Source: a virus
IMG/VR virus record: IMGVR_UViG_3300035070_000558
Location: 1-31,770 of that record
Strand: one strand, 5' to 3'
DNA: 31,770 bases
Below, piece after piece: positions 1 through 5,455 of the stretch. Positions within the stretch are counted from its first letter, which is position 1. Each line of letters opens with the position of its first letter. The notes beneath the pieces are model-generated. The model ran no database searches, was not told where the DNA came from, and worked only from the letters and a program-made list of their open reading frames with translations. The position numbers and the translations under genes are program-made.

Positions 1-29
1 AGTACTTTTGTTTATATATATTATATATA

Positions 30-58
30 ATTATACATACTCCCCACTTAAATGTCAA
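30..58 (-). promoter_or_regulatory. Consensus sigma-70 promoter firing leftward
   Basis: On the minus strand the -35 is TTGACA (58-53), the spacer is exactly 17 bp (52-36), and the -10 is TATAAT (35-30). This is a full consensus match at ideal spacing. It points out of the window, so it should drive leftward genes to the left of position 1. If the genome is circular or permuted, that would be the virion gene unit whose end is at 22016. Confidence 0.8.
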
Positions 59-165
59 GTATTTTTTTTATTATTTTCATTTTGATGAGAAATCCTGTTA
101 TTTTTGTTGCATATATGGCACACCTTATATATATATACTACGCACGCACGATTTTTGTGGTGGGG

Positions 166-185
166 TGTAGACTATAGAGTCTACA
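166..185. repeat. Perfect hairpin, 8-bp stem and ATAG loop
   Basis: TGTAGACT at 166-173 pairs with AGTCTACA at 178-185 across a 4-base loop (174-177). It lies between the leftward promoter and the repeat cluster. It could be an operator or an RNA hairpin. There is no T-run on either side to make it a terminator. Confidence 0.55.
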
Positions 186-195
186 AATTATGATG

Positions 196-209
196 AACCC
201 TTAAGGGTT
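196..209. repeat. Perfect 14-bp palindrome
   Basis: AACCCTTAAGGGTT reads the same on both strands. A gap-free palindrome of this length in a control region suits binding by a dimeric protein. No regulator can be assigned to it. Confidence 0.5.
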
Positions 210-231
210 ACCTTAATCTGCACAAATTTTA

Positions 232-320
232 AGCAATCTAAGTAGATTGCCTAGTTTTTAAGCACTTGATCTGCCTAAATATTGAGCAATCTAAGTAGAT
301 TGCCTAAGAATTAAGCAGAT
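232..320. repeat. Iteron-like repeat cluster with internal hairpins
   Basis: A 22-bp sequence occurs twice without change, at 232-253 and 285-306, with a 53-bp period. Each copy contains a self-complementary core (GCAATCT, AAGT loop, AGATTGC; 233-250 and 286-303). A degenerate unit lies between them (AGCAC...GATCTGCCTA, 261-277) and an AAGCAGAT fragment follows at 313-320. Spaced repeats beside promoters resemble iterons or tandem operators. Which of these it is cannot be decided from the sequence. Confidence 0.6.
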
Positions 321-335
321 GAGGGTAGAATATTT

Positions 336-400
336 CATCTCAAGAGAGTCTTCTGAGCAAGTATTCTTGCACCAAGTAAGACTTGGAAGATGGAGGAGAT
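336..400 (+). other. Predicted RNA three-way junction
   Basis: Two adjacent hairpins can form: GCAAG/CTTGC with a TATT loop (357-370) and CCAAGT/ACTTGG with an AAG loop (372-386). Flanking TCTTC (349-353) can pair with GAAGA (386-390), or CATCT (336-340) with AGATG (388-392), closing a three-way junction. It lies upstream of the first recognised rightward promoter, so it would need transcription from elsewhere. I recognise no known ncRNA family. The fold was done by eye, without energy calculation. Confidence 0.35.
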
Positions 401-422
401 CGTTGCTGACCTTTACTATTTT

Positions 423-458
423 ACCTTAATACTTAGCTTTCTTTGAAAGCATTAAGGT
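423..458. repeat. Long bipartite stem-loop
   Basis: ACCTTAAT (423-430) pairs with ATTAAGGT (451-458), enclosing a second stem GCTTTC/GAAAGC (436-441 and 445-450) with a TTT loop. The loop core is nearly repeated in the hairpin at 1298-1338 (AGCTTTC, loop, GAAAGCATTA). It could act as a terminator on either strand, but neither side has a clear T-tract. Confidence 0.5.
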
Positions 459-538
459 TAAATAGATTAGGAAGATTTGATGAGATGTTTGAGGTTGATG
501 ATGAACCTTGAAGATGAAGATTTCTTTCAATCGAAGCC

Positions 539-567
539 TTGACATTTTGGAAAACTTAATATATATA
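539..567 (+). promoter_or_regulatory. Rightward promoter upstream of the GP88-like gene
   Basis: The -35 is TTGACA (539-544), the spacer is 17 bp, and the -10 is TATATA (562-567), with TATACT at 564-569 as an alternative. The spacer and -10 contain TTTGG...ACTTAATATATATA, which recurs near 1283-1305. An imperfect inverted repeat (TATATATACTT with AAGTAATATATATA, about 562-596) overlaps the -10 and could be an operator. Confidence 0.65.
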
Positions 568-625
568 CTTACTTGAACATAGTGAAAGTAATATATATAA
601 TAACATAACAATTTGGAGATTGATT

Positions 626-1255
626 ATGAACAAAGTTCACATTTCAAAAATGACAGGTAAACTAGAAGGTTTACAAGCCATTAGTACAAATACAATTACT
701 AACAAATTTTGTACCAAAATGAATGCATCAAAGAATGATGACGTTATATGTAAGCATTGTTATTCACACAGTATGTTGAAGACATACAGAAAGAATATGC
801 AAGATGCCTTGCAAAGAAACACAGATACTTTGAGTATCAAAGTTCTTGAATATGATAATATACCACGTATAAACCAACTCTATATGAGGTTTAATGCTCA
901 TGGTGAACTTATAAATGAGACGCACCTTGTAAATCTTGTAAAGATTTGTGTGATAAATCCTAATGTAACCTTTGCATTATGGACTAAACGCAAGGATATT
1001 GTTATCAAATACTTTGATAAGAATCGTAAACCTAAGAATTTGAAATTAATATTTAGTAACTCAATAATAAATACTATTATTGAACCACCTAAACACTTTG
1101 ATAGTACGTTTAACAACGTAGACCAAGACAATATGAAAGAAAAACAAAATTGTACTGGACAAAAATGTATTGATTGTCTATTGTGTTATACACACAACGA
1201 CACTAAACAGATTGTGGAAGCTGTTAAGATTAATGGCAGAGCAATAAATAGGTAA
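626..1255 (+). CDS. GP88-like phage protein, cysteine-rich
   Basis: This 209-residue protein resembles the phage 'gene product 88' family, whose function is not established. The N-terminus has the family-like pattern KMTGKLEGLQAIST. Two cysteine clusters stand out: C...CKHCYS near residues 29-46, and CTGQKCIDCLLCY near 177-189. The spacing suggests zinc or iron-sulfur binding, which is inference. An upstream TTG at 620 is in frame, but ATG at 626 has GGAG seven bases before it and is the better start. It is the first gene after the 539-567 promoter and is followed by a separate promoter, so it may be a single-gene early transcript. Family assignment is from pattern memory and moderately sure. 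Confidence 0.7.
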   Translation: MNKVHISKMTGKLEGLQAISTNTITNKFCTKMNASKNDDVICKHCYSHSMLKTYRKNMQDALQRNTDTLSIKVLEYDNIPRINQLYMRFNAHGELINETHLVNLVKICVINPNVTFALWTKRKDIVIKYFDKNRKPKNLKLIFSNSIINTIIEPPKHFDSTFNNVDQDNMKEKQNCTGQKCIDCLLCYTHNDTKQIVEAVKINGRAINR

Positions 1256-1275
1256 CAATAATGTTACCATTTAAC

Positions 1276-1305
1276 TTACCAATTTGGTACAACTTAATAT
1301 ATATA
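1276..1305 (+). promoter_or_regulatory. Second copy of the control-region promoter module
   Basis: The layout parallels 539-567: TTACCA (1276-1281) at the -35 position, then TTTGG...ACTTAATATATATA, with TATATA at 1300-1305 (TATAAT at 1302-1307). The -35 is weaker than in the first copy. The spacer sequence is conserved, which a plain sigma-70 promoter does not require. It precedes the 59-codon gene at 1364. Confidence 0.5.
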
Positions 1306-1338
1306 ATGCTTGAGCTTTCTGTGAAAGCATTATATATA
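1298..1338. repeat. 14-bp perfect inverted repeat over the -10
   Basis: TATATATAATGCTT (1298-1311) is the exact reverse complement of AAGCATTATATATA (1325-1338), with a 13-base loop. The loop region (GCTTTC/GAAAGC) resembles the core of the hairpin at 436-450. Because the left arm contains the -10, a dimeric repressor or a cruciform here would block the promoter. Confidence 0.6.
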
Positions 1339-1363
1339 ATAATAATAAAAGGAGAACACGAGT

Positions 1364-1543
1364 ATGAATAACACAGTAAAACTAAACAGATATGGTAACC
1401 CAATAGCATCTAAGTTTGATAACGTAGGTTACACATCAGTAGACAGAGACACTACAAATGGTAGATTTGTATCTCAAATAAAAGAGGTATACGAAGCACC
1501 AAGAGTGTCTTGGTTTCAGAGAATATTAAACATATTTAATTAA
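1364..1543 (+). CDS. Small unknown protein (59 aa)
   Basis: A short ORF starting at ATG with AAAGGAG ending eight bases upstream. The protein is basic and polar, starts MNNTVKLNRYGNPIASKFD, and ends with a short amphipathic segment (WFQRILNIFN). I do not recognise a family. It sits alone between the promoter/inverted repeat at 1276-1338 and a terminator at 1562-1593, so it appears to be its own transcription unit. That gives a small early-gene layout, perhaps a host-takeover protein, which is a guess. Confidence 0.65.
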   Translation: MNNTVKLNRYGNPIASKFDNVGYTSVDRDTTNGRFVSQIKEVYEAPRVSWFQRILNIFN

Positions 1544-1561
1544 TTCTCCAAGACTGATTTG

Positions 1562-1593
1562 GTAGTTTGCAGTATAACTAAACTACTGTTTTT
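1562..1593 (+). terminator. Rho-independent terminator
   Basis: GTAGTTT (1562-1568) pairs with AAACTAC (1580-1586) across an 11-base loop and is followed by TGTTTTT. It lies between the 59-aa gene and the next gene, so it would end the short early transcript. Confidence 0.6.
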
Positions 1594-1614
1594 AAACAAT
1601 AAATTGGAGTAAAA

Positions 1615-1812
1615 ATGGGAACATTAATATCAACACCAGAAGATATAAATAAATTTAGATTATTAACTTTGAAGTCTGCTCTTAAATTAGAAATAGTAGG
1701 TATGAATAGGCGAGGTCGTTCTGCATATACAATAATTAAACAAGAGTTTAATTTAAAAGGTAGTAAAACTAAAGTGTTAGAACAATTTGAAAAATTAATT
1801 GAAAGTATGTAA
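1615..1812 (+). CDS. Small basic unknown protein (65 aa)
   Basis: The start has TTGGAG six bases upstream. The protein is basic and contains MNRRGRSAYTIIKQEFNLKG, which looks like the turn and recognition part of a small helical DNA-binding fold, though no family is recognised. The C-terminus is a charged helix. It lies immediately after the terminator at 1562-1593. Its promoter is not obvious, so it may depend on read-through. Confidence 0.6.
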   Translation: MGTLISTPEDINKFRLLTLKSALKLEIVGMNRRGRSAYTIIKQEFNLKGSKTKVLEQFEKLIESM

Positions 1813-1813
1813 C

Positions 1814-1867
1814 ATGGATTACGAATTAATTTATTGGATTTGCATAATAATTTTATGTATTGTTTGA
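1814..1867 (+). CDS. Possible 17-aa hydrophobic micro-protein
   Basis: ATG at 1814 lies two bases after the previous stop and opens a 17-codon frame whose product is almost wholly hydrophobic (YWICIIILCIV at the end). It could be a single-span membrane peptide translated by coupling. There is no clear ribosome-binding site, and the TGA stop overlaps a TTGACA promoter element, so it may be chance. Confidence 0.3.
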   Translation: MDYELIYWICIIILCIV

Positions 1868-1892
1868 CACTTAATTAAAAATAATATATGAA
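1864..1892 (+). promoter_or_regulatory. Candidate sigma-70 promoter
   Basis: TTGACA (1864-1869), 17-bp spacer, TATGAA (1887-1892). The -10 matches 4 of 6 bases. It lies in the gap before the 1947 gene and would drive the small-gene operon 1947-6315. Confidence 0.45.
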
Positions 1893-1946
1893 TACTATAT
1901 GAATATATTATTATTTAATTATTAACTCTCTTGAAAGGAGAACAAC

Positions 1947-2144
1947 ATGACTGAACTACAACAATTTATAACAGACTTCCAAGAACGTGCTATGAAGCAT
2001 GGTTCTAAACATGCTGTGAGTGGTGAGCATATGCCTAGAGGTTGGCATAGTGATACTATTATCCAAGCATGTGTTGATAAGTTTGGTGAGCATGTAGCCA
2101 AAGATGCTAAAGCATTTATGGTTGAACAAATAGAAAGGAAATGA
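1947..2144 (+). CDS. Small unknown protein (65 aa)
   Basis: The start has GAAAGGAG with good spacing. The product is helical, with three histidines near the middle (HGSKH...GEH) and the segment RGWHSDTIIQACVDKFGEHVAKDAKAF. I recognise no family. It is the first gene of a run of tiny, closely packed genes that overlap by a few bases, as expected for translationally coupled phage accessory genes. Confidence 0.65.
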   Translation: MTELQQFITDFQERAMKHGSKHAVSGEHMPRGWHSDTIIQACVDKFGEHVAKDAKAFMVEQIERK

Positions 2145-2145
2145 T

Positions 2146-2325
2146 ATGACTAAAGAAGATATACTAGACATACTAAATCAAGCAAGAGATTATGCAGATA
2201 GGTCAGTACAAGAATGTAAAGATGCACAAGAACTTATAAGTGTAGCTGAGACACAATCAATAGAAGCATATCATTTAGTAGAGAAAGCTATTGATATGTT
2301 AGAGGAGTTAGACAATGAAACCTGA
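2146..2325 (+). CDS. Small helical unknown protein (59 aa)
   Basis: The ATG is one base after the previous stop codon, with GAAAGGAAATGAT upstream. The product is acidic and predicted to be one long helix or coiled coil (heptad-like hydrophobic spacing from ILDILNQARDYA onward). It overlaps the next gene by 11 bases, which supports coupled translation. No function can be assigned. Confidence 0.6.
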   Translation: MTKEDILDILNQARDYADRSVQECKDAQELISVAETQSIEAYHLVEKAIDMLEELDNET

Positions 2326-2563
2326 TAAATATTATATAGATGCTTCTAGTTTTTTAGAAGTAACAAGTGAACTTGCAGACTTTATGATGCAAGAAAAATT
2401 AGGTGAAAAGTATTATGAAGATTGCATCTATGTAGATGAAGATGATGTATATAATTTTACTGATGAGGGACAAGAGATGTTTAATAATTATGTTGATATT
2501 ATGACAAGAATACTTAGTGAAGTAAATATAGTACATGAAGATCAACTACAAGAAGGAGAATGA
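2315..2563 (+). CDS. Acidic small protein, paralogue of the 3184 gene
   Basis: The 82-residue product shares YIDASxFxEV, LADxxMxEKLG, KYYE and EGQEMFNxY with the protein at 3184-3456, so the two are duplicates within one operon. It is strongly acidic and helical. The start has GAGGAG seven bases upstream inside the previous gene. The final codons (GAA GGA GAA TGA) are also the ribosome-binding site of the next gene. I recognise no wider family. Small acidic phage proteins often inhibit host DNA-binding proteins, but nothing here proves that. Confidence 0.65.
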   Translation: MKPDKYYIDASSFLEVTSELADFMMQEKLGEKYYEDCIYVDEDDVYNFTDEGQEMFNNYVDIMTRILSEVNIVHEDQLQEGE

Positions 2564-2565
2564 TA

Positions 2566-2745
2566 ATGAGTAGAGATATAGACACAATACCTACAGTACG
2601 TAGACACATAGTAAGCTATAAGATATATGCAGAGTGGTCAGATAGTCCTAAACTCGTAGAGTTAGAGCATGAAATGGATGGTCATTTAGAAAATACTTTT
2701 AATGATTGGTTAAGAGATATAGAAGATGAGGAAGATTTAAAATGA
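2566..2745 (+). CDS. Small acidic unknown protein (59 aa)
   Basis: Two in-frame ATGs exist. The one at 2566 lies seven bases after GGAG (2555-2558), while the one at 2560 is too close. The product begins MSRDIDTIPTVRRHIVSYKIYAE and has an acidic C-terminal half. The GGAGAATGATAATG start module used here recurs at the next small genes. Function unknown. Confidence 0.6.
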   Translation: MSRDIDTIPTVRRHIVSYKIYAEWSDSPKLVELEHEMDGHLENTFNDWLRDIEDEEDLK

Positions 2746-2888
2746 TAACTATGGAATGTGATTATTGTAAGCATGTAGAACACTATGAAGATGAGTGTTC
2801 ATTTTTTCAAGGTGAAATGTGGGGATTACCTGATGACTCTGTCATGTGTAATTCTTGTTTAGAAAAGGAGAATGATAATGATAGATGA
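2742..2888 (+). CDS. Small zinc-finger-like protein (48 aa)
   Basis: The product carries CDYC at residues 6-9 and CNSC at 36-39, the pattern of a small zinc ribbon or treble clef. The start overlaps the previous stop (ATGA) and has GAGGAAG about ten bases upstream. The C-terminus (...EKENDNDR) is encoded by the ribosome-binding and start region of the next gene, so that tail may be constrained by translation signals rather than protein function. Function unknown. Confidence 0.6.
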   Translation: MITMECDYCKHVEHYEDECSFFQGEMWGLPDDSVMCNSCLEKENDNDR

Positions 2889-3045
2889 TGCAATAACAAC
2901 TGTAGGTTTTGCTTTACAATCTTATGTTAATACTTGTATCCATGAGGATACTGAAGAAAACAGAGCAGAACGTGTGGAACTAACACTAGCATGGTCAATA
3001 ATAAAAAGTCATTTAGAGGAGAATGATAATGATAGTAACTTGTGA
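2878..3045 (+). CDS. Small helical unknown protein (55 aa)
   Basis: ATG lies seven bases after GGAG (2867-2870), within the end of the previous gene (11-base overlap). The product is largely helical and acidic (IDDAITTVGFALQSYVNTC...). It ends LEENDNDSNL, again encoded by the next gene's initiation module. No family recognised. Confidence 0.6.
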   Translation: MIDDAITTVGFALQSYVNTCIHEDTEENRAERVELTLAWSIIKSHLEENDNDSNL

Positions 3046-3187
3046 AAATTGTAAAGTTAATAAAGGTGAAGAAGAAGATATGACATATAAATTTGTTCCT
3101 ATATTATTGTGTGATGATTGCTATACTGGAATACGATATTGGATTGCAGATGAATTAGATATTCATGTACAAGGAGTAGACATATGA
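3029..3187 (+). CDS. Small zinc-ribbon-like protein (52 aa)
   Basis: CENC at residues 5-8 and CDDC at 28-31 form a likely zinc-binding pair, similar in plan to the protein at 2742-2888 but not clearly homologous outside the cysteines. The start is seven bases after GGAG (3018-3021) and overlaps the previous gene by 17 bases. The stop overlaps the next start (ATGA). Function unknown. Confidence 0.6.
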   Translation: MIVTCENCKVNKGEEEDMTYKFVPILLCDDCYTGIRYWIADELDIHVQGVDI

Positions 3188-3456
3188 AAATAACTGAAGA
3201 AGAATTAGAAGATGAGTGTATACATTATATAGATGCTTCTAAATTTGCAGAAGTTATAAGTGTACTTGCAGATTGGGTAATGTACGAAAAATTAGGTGGG
3301 AATAAATATTATGAGAAGGTGTGGAAAGCTAGAGACCACCAATATTTTGCCACTTATACTGAAGAAGGACAAGAGATGTTTAATTATTATACTGGTATCA
3401 TAAAGAAAAATCTAAAGGAAATGTGTAATATAGTACCAAAGGAGAATGAAGAATGA
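3184..3456 (+). CDS. Acidic small protein, paralogue of the 2315 gene
   Basis: This 90-residue protein aligns over most of its length with the 82-residue protein at 2315-2563 (shared YIDASxFxEV, LADxxM, EKLG, KYYE, EGQEMFNYY). It has an acidic N-terminal extension (MKITEEELEDEC) and an insertion before the TEEGQ motif. Three small genes lie between the copies, so the duplication is not strictly tandem. It starts inside the stop of the previous gene. Function unknown. Confidence 0.65.
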   Translation: MKITEEELEDECIHYIDASKFAEVISVLADWVMYEKLGGNKYYEKVWKARDHQYFATYTEEGQEMFNYYTGIIKKNLKEMCNIVPKENEE

Positions 3457-4016
3457 ACATATTTGTATTAGACGAATCACCTATCATATCTGCACAGATG
3501 CAATGTGATAAGCACATAGTAAAGATGCCATTGGAAACAGCACAGATGTTGTGTTCTGTATGGCATAGGTATGGACAAGGTATGAATGTACCATACAAAG
3601 AAGCACACAAGAACCACCCATGCACACTATGGGCAGGAGATGATGCAGGAAATTATGATTGGCTATGGCAACATGGCATGGAGTTATGTTTTGAATATAC
3701 CAGAAGGTATAACAAGATACATAAATGTCAGCAAGTTATCATGGATTTAATAATAGATAATTGTGAATTTGAATTTGATAATATGGGTAGACATGGAACA
3801 CCACACCCACAATGTATGCCAGATGAATACAAGTGTGCGTTTGATGATGCTGTACAAGCATACAGAAAGTATTATGTGAATGATAAGAAAGACATAGCCA
3901 AGTGGGAGAAGTCAGGACTCATGCCTGATTGGTATGCTAATAAGAAATATAGGATAGGGTATGACTATCCCAACATGAGAGAAGAGTGGGTAGGTTTAGA
4001 AATGGAGAATGCATAA
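3453..4016 (+). CDS. Conserved phage protein, possibly DNA glycosylase-like
   Basis: The 187-residue protein begins MNIFVLDESP and has CDKHIVKMPLETAQML (near 18-33), KNHPCTLWAG (53-62) and CFEYTRRYNKIHK (79-91). This order (a K..VK..LE..Q segment, then NHP...W, then C.E..R) recalls proteins in databases labelled pyrimidine-dimer DNA glycosylase, but I cannot confirm the match. It could instead be a marine-phage family of unknown function. AAAGGAG lies upstream and the start overlaps the previous stop. It is the largest gene in the accessory block. Confidence 0.65.
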   Translation: MNIFVLDESPIISAQMQCDKHIVKMPLETAQMLCSVWHRYGQGMNVPYKEAHKNHPCTLWAGDDAGNYDWLWQHGMELCFEYTRRYNKIHKCQQVIMDLIIDNCEFEFDNMGRHGTPHPQCMPDEYKCAFDDAVQAYRKYYVNDKKDIAKWEKSGLMPDWYANKKYRIGYDYPNMREEWVGLEMENA

Positions 4017-4420
4017 TGACACTACGAATAGCTACAGATAAAGATAAGTTATGGGAAAGAGAAGACTTAGTTCATACACATATAGGAGTTAAAACTTGGG
4101 CAATGTTTTTATTAGAAGAAACTTTTAGTAGGATAGGAGTACGTAATACCTCTGTAGGTAAACCTGATTACATAGATTATTGCCATGATTTATCTGTTGA
4201 TTTATATTTTAATAAAAAAGAAGTACCTTATTTTATAAGAAAACTTGAAAGATTAGAAGACATAGGTTTGACATTAGGTATGCAATCAAGTATTAATAAA
4301 ATTAAGAAGCAATTATATAGTCAATCATGGGCAAGAGAAGTTTATTATGAACCTTTAATGATACCTTATGTTATAGAAGACAAGATAGATTGGTCAGAAT
4401 TAGATGCGTGTGTTGAGTAA
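4016..4420 (+). CDS. Unknown protein (134 aa)
   Basis: ATG at 4016 overlaps the previous stop (TAATG) and lies eight bases after GGAG (4004-4007). An in-frame ATG at 3986 has no such signal. The protein is soluble and mixed alpha/beta in appearance, with a histidine-containing N-terminal part (EDLVHTHIGVKTWAMFLLEE). No family recognised. Confidence 0.6.
   Translation: MTLRIATDKDKLWEREDLVHTHIGVKTWAMFLLEETFSRIGVRNTSVGKPDYIDYCHDLSVDLYFNKKEVPYFIRKLERLEDIGLTLGMQSSINKIKKQLYSQSWAREVYYEPLMIPYVIEDKIDWSELDACVE
4268..4296 (+). promoter_or_regulatory. Candidate intragenic promoter
   Basis: TTGACA (4268-4273), 17-bp spacer, TATTAA (4291-4296; 4 of 6). Inside the coding region of the 134-aa protein. Moderate support from the exact -35 and spacing only. 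Confidence 0.35.
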
Positions 4421-4526
4421 AATAATTAATATATTGTTTGACATAGTTAAATACATTGTGTTACTATGGCTTATGTACTTAATAGTAATGATGTTTTTAG
4501 GTACGTTTGGATTAGTAGGAACATGA
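4413..4526 (+). CDS. Possible 37-aa membrane peptide
   Basis: A frame opening at TTG (4413), overlapping the stop of the previous gene, encodes a very hydrophobic peptide with one transmembrane stretch (IVLLWLMYLIVMMFLGTFG). Its TGA overlaps an ATG at 4523 (ATGA), the overlap style used throughout this operon. Against it: no ATG start and no clear ribosome-binding site. It also competes with a longer in-frame start for the next gene at 4466. Confidence 0.4.
   Translation: MSKIINILFDIVKYIVLLWLMYLIVMMFLGTFGLVGT
4438..4467 (+). promoter_or_regulatory. Candidate sigma-70 promoter
   Basis: TTGACA (4438-4443), 18-bp spacer, TACTAT (4462-4467; 4 of 6). It lies just before the 4466/4523 gene. Confidence 0.4.
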
Positions 4527-4726
4527 ATAATAATTATATAATAGCATTTATATCTGAAGACAAAGAGATTATATTAGAACCATTAGCAAAGTTTAATGGT
4601 GATGTAATGTATTTTAAATCTAAGGTAGATGCACAAGATTATATAGAAAAACTATATATAAAAAGTGGCGTAGACATAGAGCCTATGTCAGATGATGATG
4701 GACTATCAATAGTGAGAGTGCAATAG
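4466..4726 (+). CDS. Small unknown protein (86 aa, or 67 aa from 4523)
   Basis: ATG at 4466 gives 86 residues but has no ribosome-binding site. ATG at 4523 (GGA nearby, ATGA overlap with the membrane-peptide frame) gives 67 residues. The shared part begins MNNNYIIAFISEDKEIILEPL and looks like a small beta-rich domain with an acidic end. Its function and true start are open. Deciding the start also decides whether the overlapping membrane peptide exists. Confidence 0.6.
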   Translation: MAYVLNSNDVFRYVWISRNMNNNYIIAFISEDKEIILEPLAKFNGDVMYFKSKVDAQDYIEKLYIKSGVDIEPMSDDDGLSIVRVQ

Positions 4727-4738
4727 AAAGGAAATACA

Positions 4739-5035
4739 ATGAACAAATCACAGATAAGAAAAGAGTTATACGATCTACCTAAGAATGCTACGTTCCAAGT
4801 AGATAAAGTATTGGAATGGATTAAACACAATCAAGAAGTATCTAGGTCTATGAATAGAGAGGTACGTATGAATGTATCAGGTGCTATAGCTAAAAGATCT
4901 ATGCGTGATGGATACATAAAAGACATGCGTCATTACCTACGTACTGGAGATTGGATTAGTTTATTCTATGGTAAGGATATGCAGAACTTAACTAAATATA
5001 AAACAGTAGCACATGGAGTAGGTATATGGGAATGA
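4739..5035 (+). CDS. Small basic unknown protein (98 aa)
   Basis: The start has GAAAGGAAATACA upstream. The product is basic, with NKSQIRKELYDLPKNATFQVDKVLEWI at the N-terminus and a central arginine/lysine-rich stretch (AIAKRSMRDGYIKDMRHYLRTG), which would suit nucleic-acid binding or a winged-helix-like fold. No family recognised. Confidence 0.6.
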   Translation: MNKSQIRKELYDLPKNATFQVDKVLEWIKHNQEVSRSMNREVRMNVSGAIAKRSMRDGYIKDMRHYLRTGDWISLFYGKDMQNLTKYKTVAHGVGIWE

Positions 5036-5235
5036 CAGAGAAAGAATTACTACGTAAGAATGTAAAAGAATTACAACTACAATTACGTGATGCACATATA
5101 AGAATAAAAGAATTGAATGAGAAGTGTGATGAGTTACGTAAGAGGTTAGGTTTGGAGAAAGAGTTTACAACAGAAGATGGGTGGGCTATGCCTGTAGAAA
5201 ACCCAGATGCAACACATATAAAAGAAAGGAAATAA
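5026..5235 (+). CDS. Small coiled-coil protein (69 aa)
   Basis: From about residue 3 to 47 the protein has strong heptad spacing of leucine and isoleucine with charged flanks (EKELLRKNVKELQLQLRDAH), predicting a coiled coil. The tail is polar. ATG at 5026 lies seven bases after GGAG (5015-5018). ATG at 5032 overlaps the previous stop and is the alternative. Function unknown. Confidence 0.6.
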   Translation: MGMTEKELLRKNVKELQLQLRDAHIRIKELNEKCDELRKRLGLEKEFTTEDGWAMPVENPDATHIKERK

Positions 5236-5236
5236 T

Positions 5237-5455
5237 ATGACAGCATTACAAAATAGTATAATACTAGATGAAGAATATGAATACGAAGTATCTGTAATAG
5301 ATTTATGGAAAACTTCTGGAGAAGAAGATCCATACTCTGCTATATATCTAGCTATGAATACATTAAGATACCCTAATCCTAATGTTCCAGATGAAGAGAT
5401 AGAAGAACATCTATCAGAACTATGGGAAGAAAGATGGCATGAGTATTATGTATAA
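5237..5455 (+). CDS. Small acidic unknown protein (72 aa)
   Basis: GAAAGGAAATAAT precedes the ATG. The product is strongly acidic, with aromatic residues at the C-terminus (ELWEERWHEYYV). No family recognised. It may be a DNA-mimic or scaffold-like small protein, but nothing specific supports that. Confidence 0.6.
   Translation: MTALQNSIILDEEYEYEVSVIDLWKTSGEEDPYSAIYLAMNTLRYPNPNVPDEEIEEHLSELWEERWHEYYV

Larger units (their letters stand above)
1..625. other. Non-coding divergent control region, possible replication origin
   Basis: No convincing gene lies here. The stretch is very AT-rich and packed with symmetric elements: a leftward consensus promoter (58-30), an 8-bp-stem hairpin (166-185), a perfect 14-bp palindrome (196-209), two copies of a 22-bp repeat containing a hairpin (232-253 and 285-306), a cluster of RNA-like hairpins (336-458), and a rightward promoter with an imperfect inverted repeat over its -10 (539-590). 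Genes to the right run rightward. The leftward promoter implies leftward genes beyond position 1. Repeats, AT-richness and divergent promoters together fit a phage control region that could include a replication origin. The origin role is inference only. Confidence 0.6.

Noticed and set aside
61-110. Hammerhead-like core (TGATGAGAAA near 82-92)
   Set aside because: Missing the full CTGATGA core and the three stems; chance match in AT-rich DNA.
426-611. Leftward ORF of 61 codons in the control region
   Set aside because: It runs through the hairpin at 423-458 and the rightward promoter, has low-complexity composition, and no RBS was seen. The AT-rich repeats explain the open frame.
1-625. tRNA genes or a CRISPR array
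   Set aside because: No cloverleaf with a T-loop was found here or elsewhere by eye. The repeats are two copies with hairpins, not regularly spaced repeats with unique spacers.
898-1131. Leftward ORF opposite the GP88-like gene
   Set aside because: Antisense shadow of a gene with clear family-like motifs.
4992-5333. Leftward ORF of 113 codons
   Set aside because: Hydrophobic antisense product of acidic small genes with good RBSs on the other strand.
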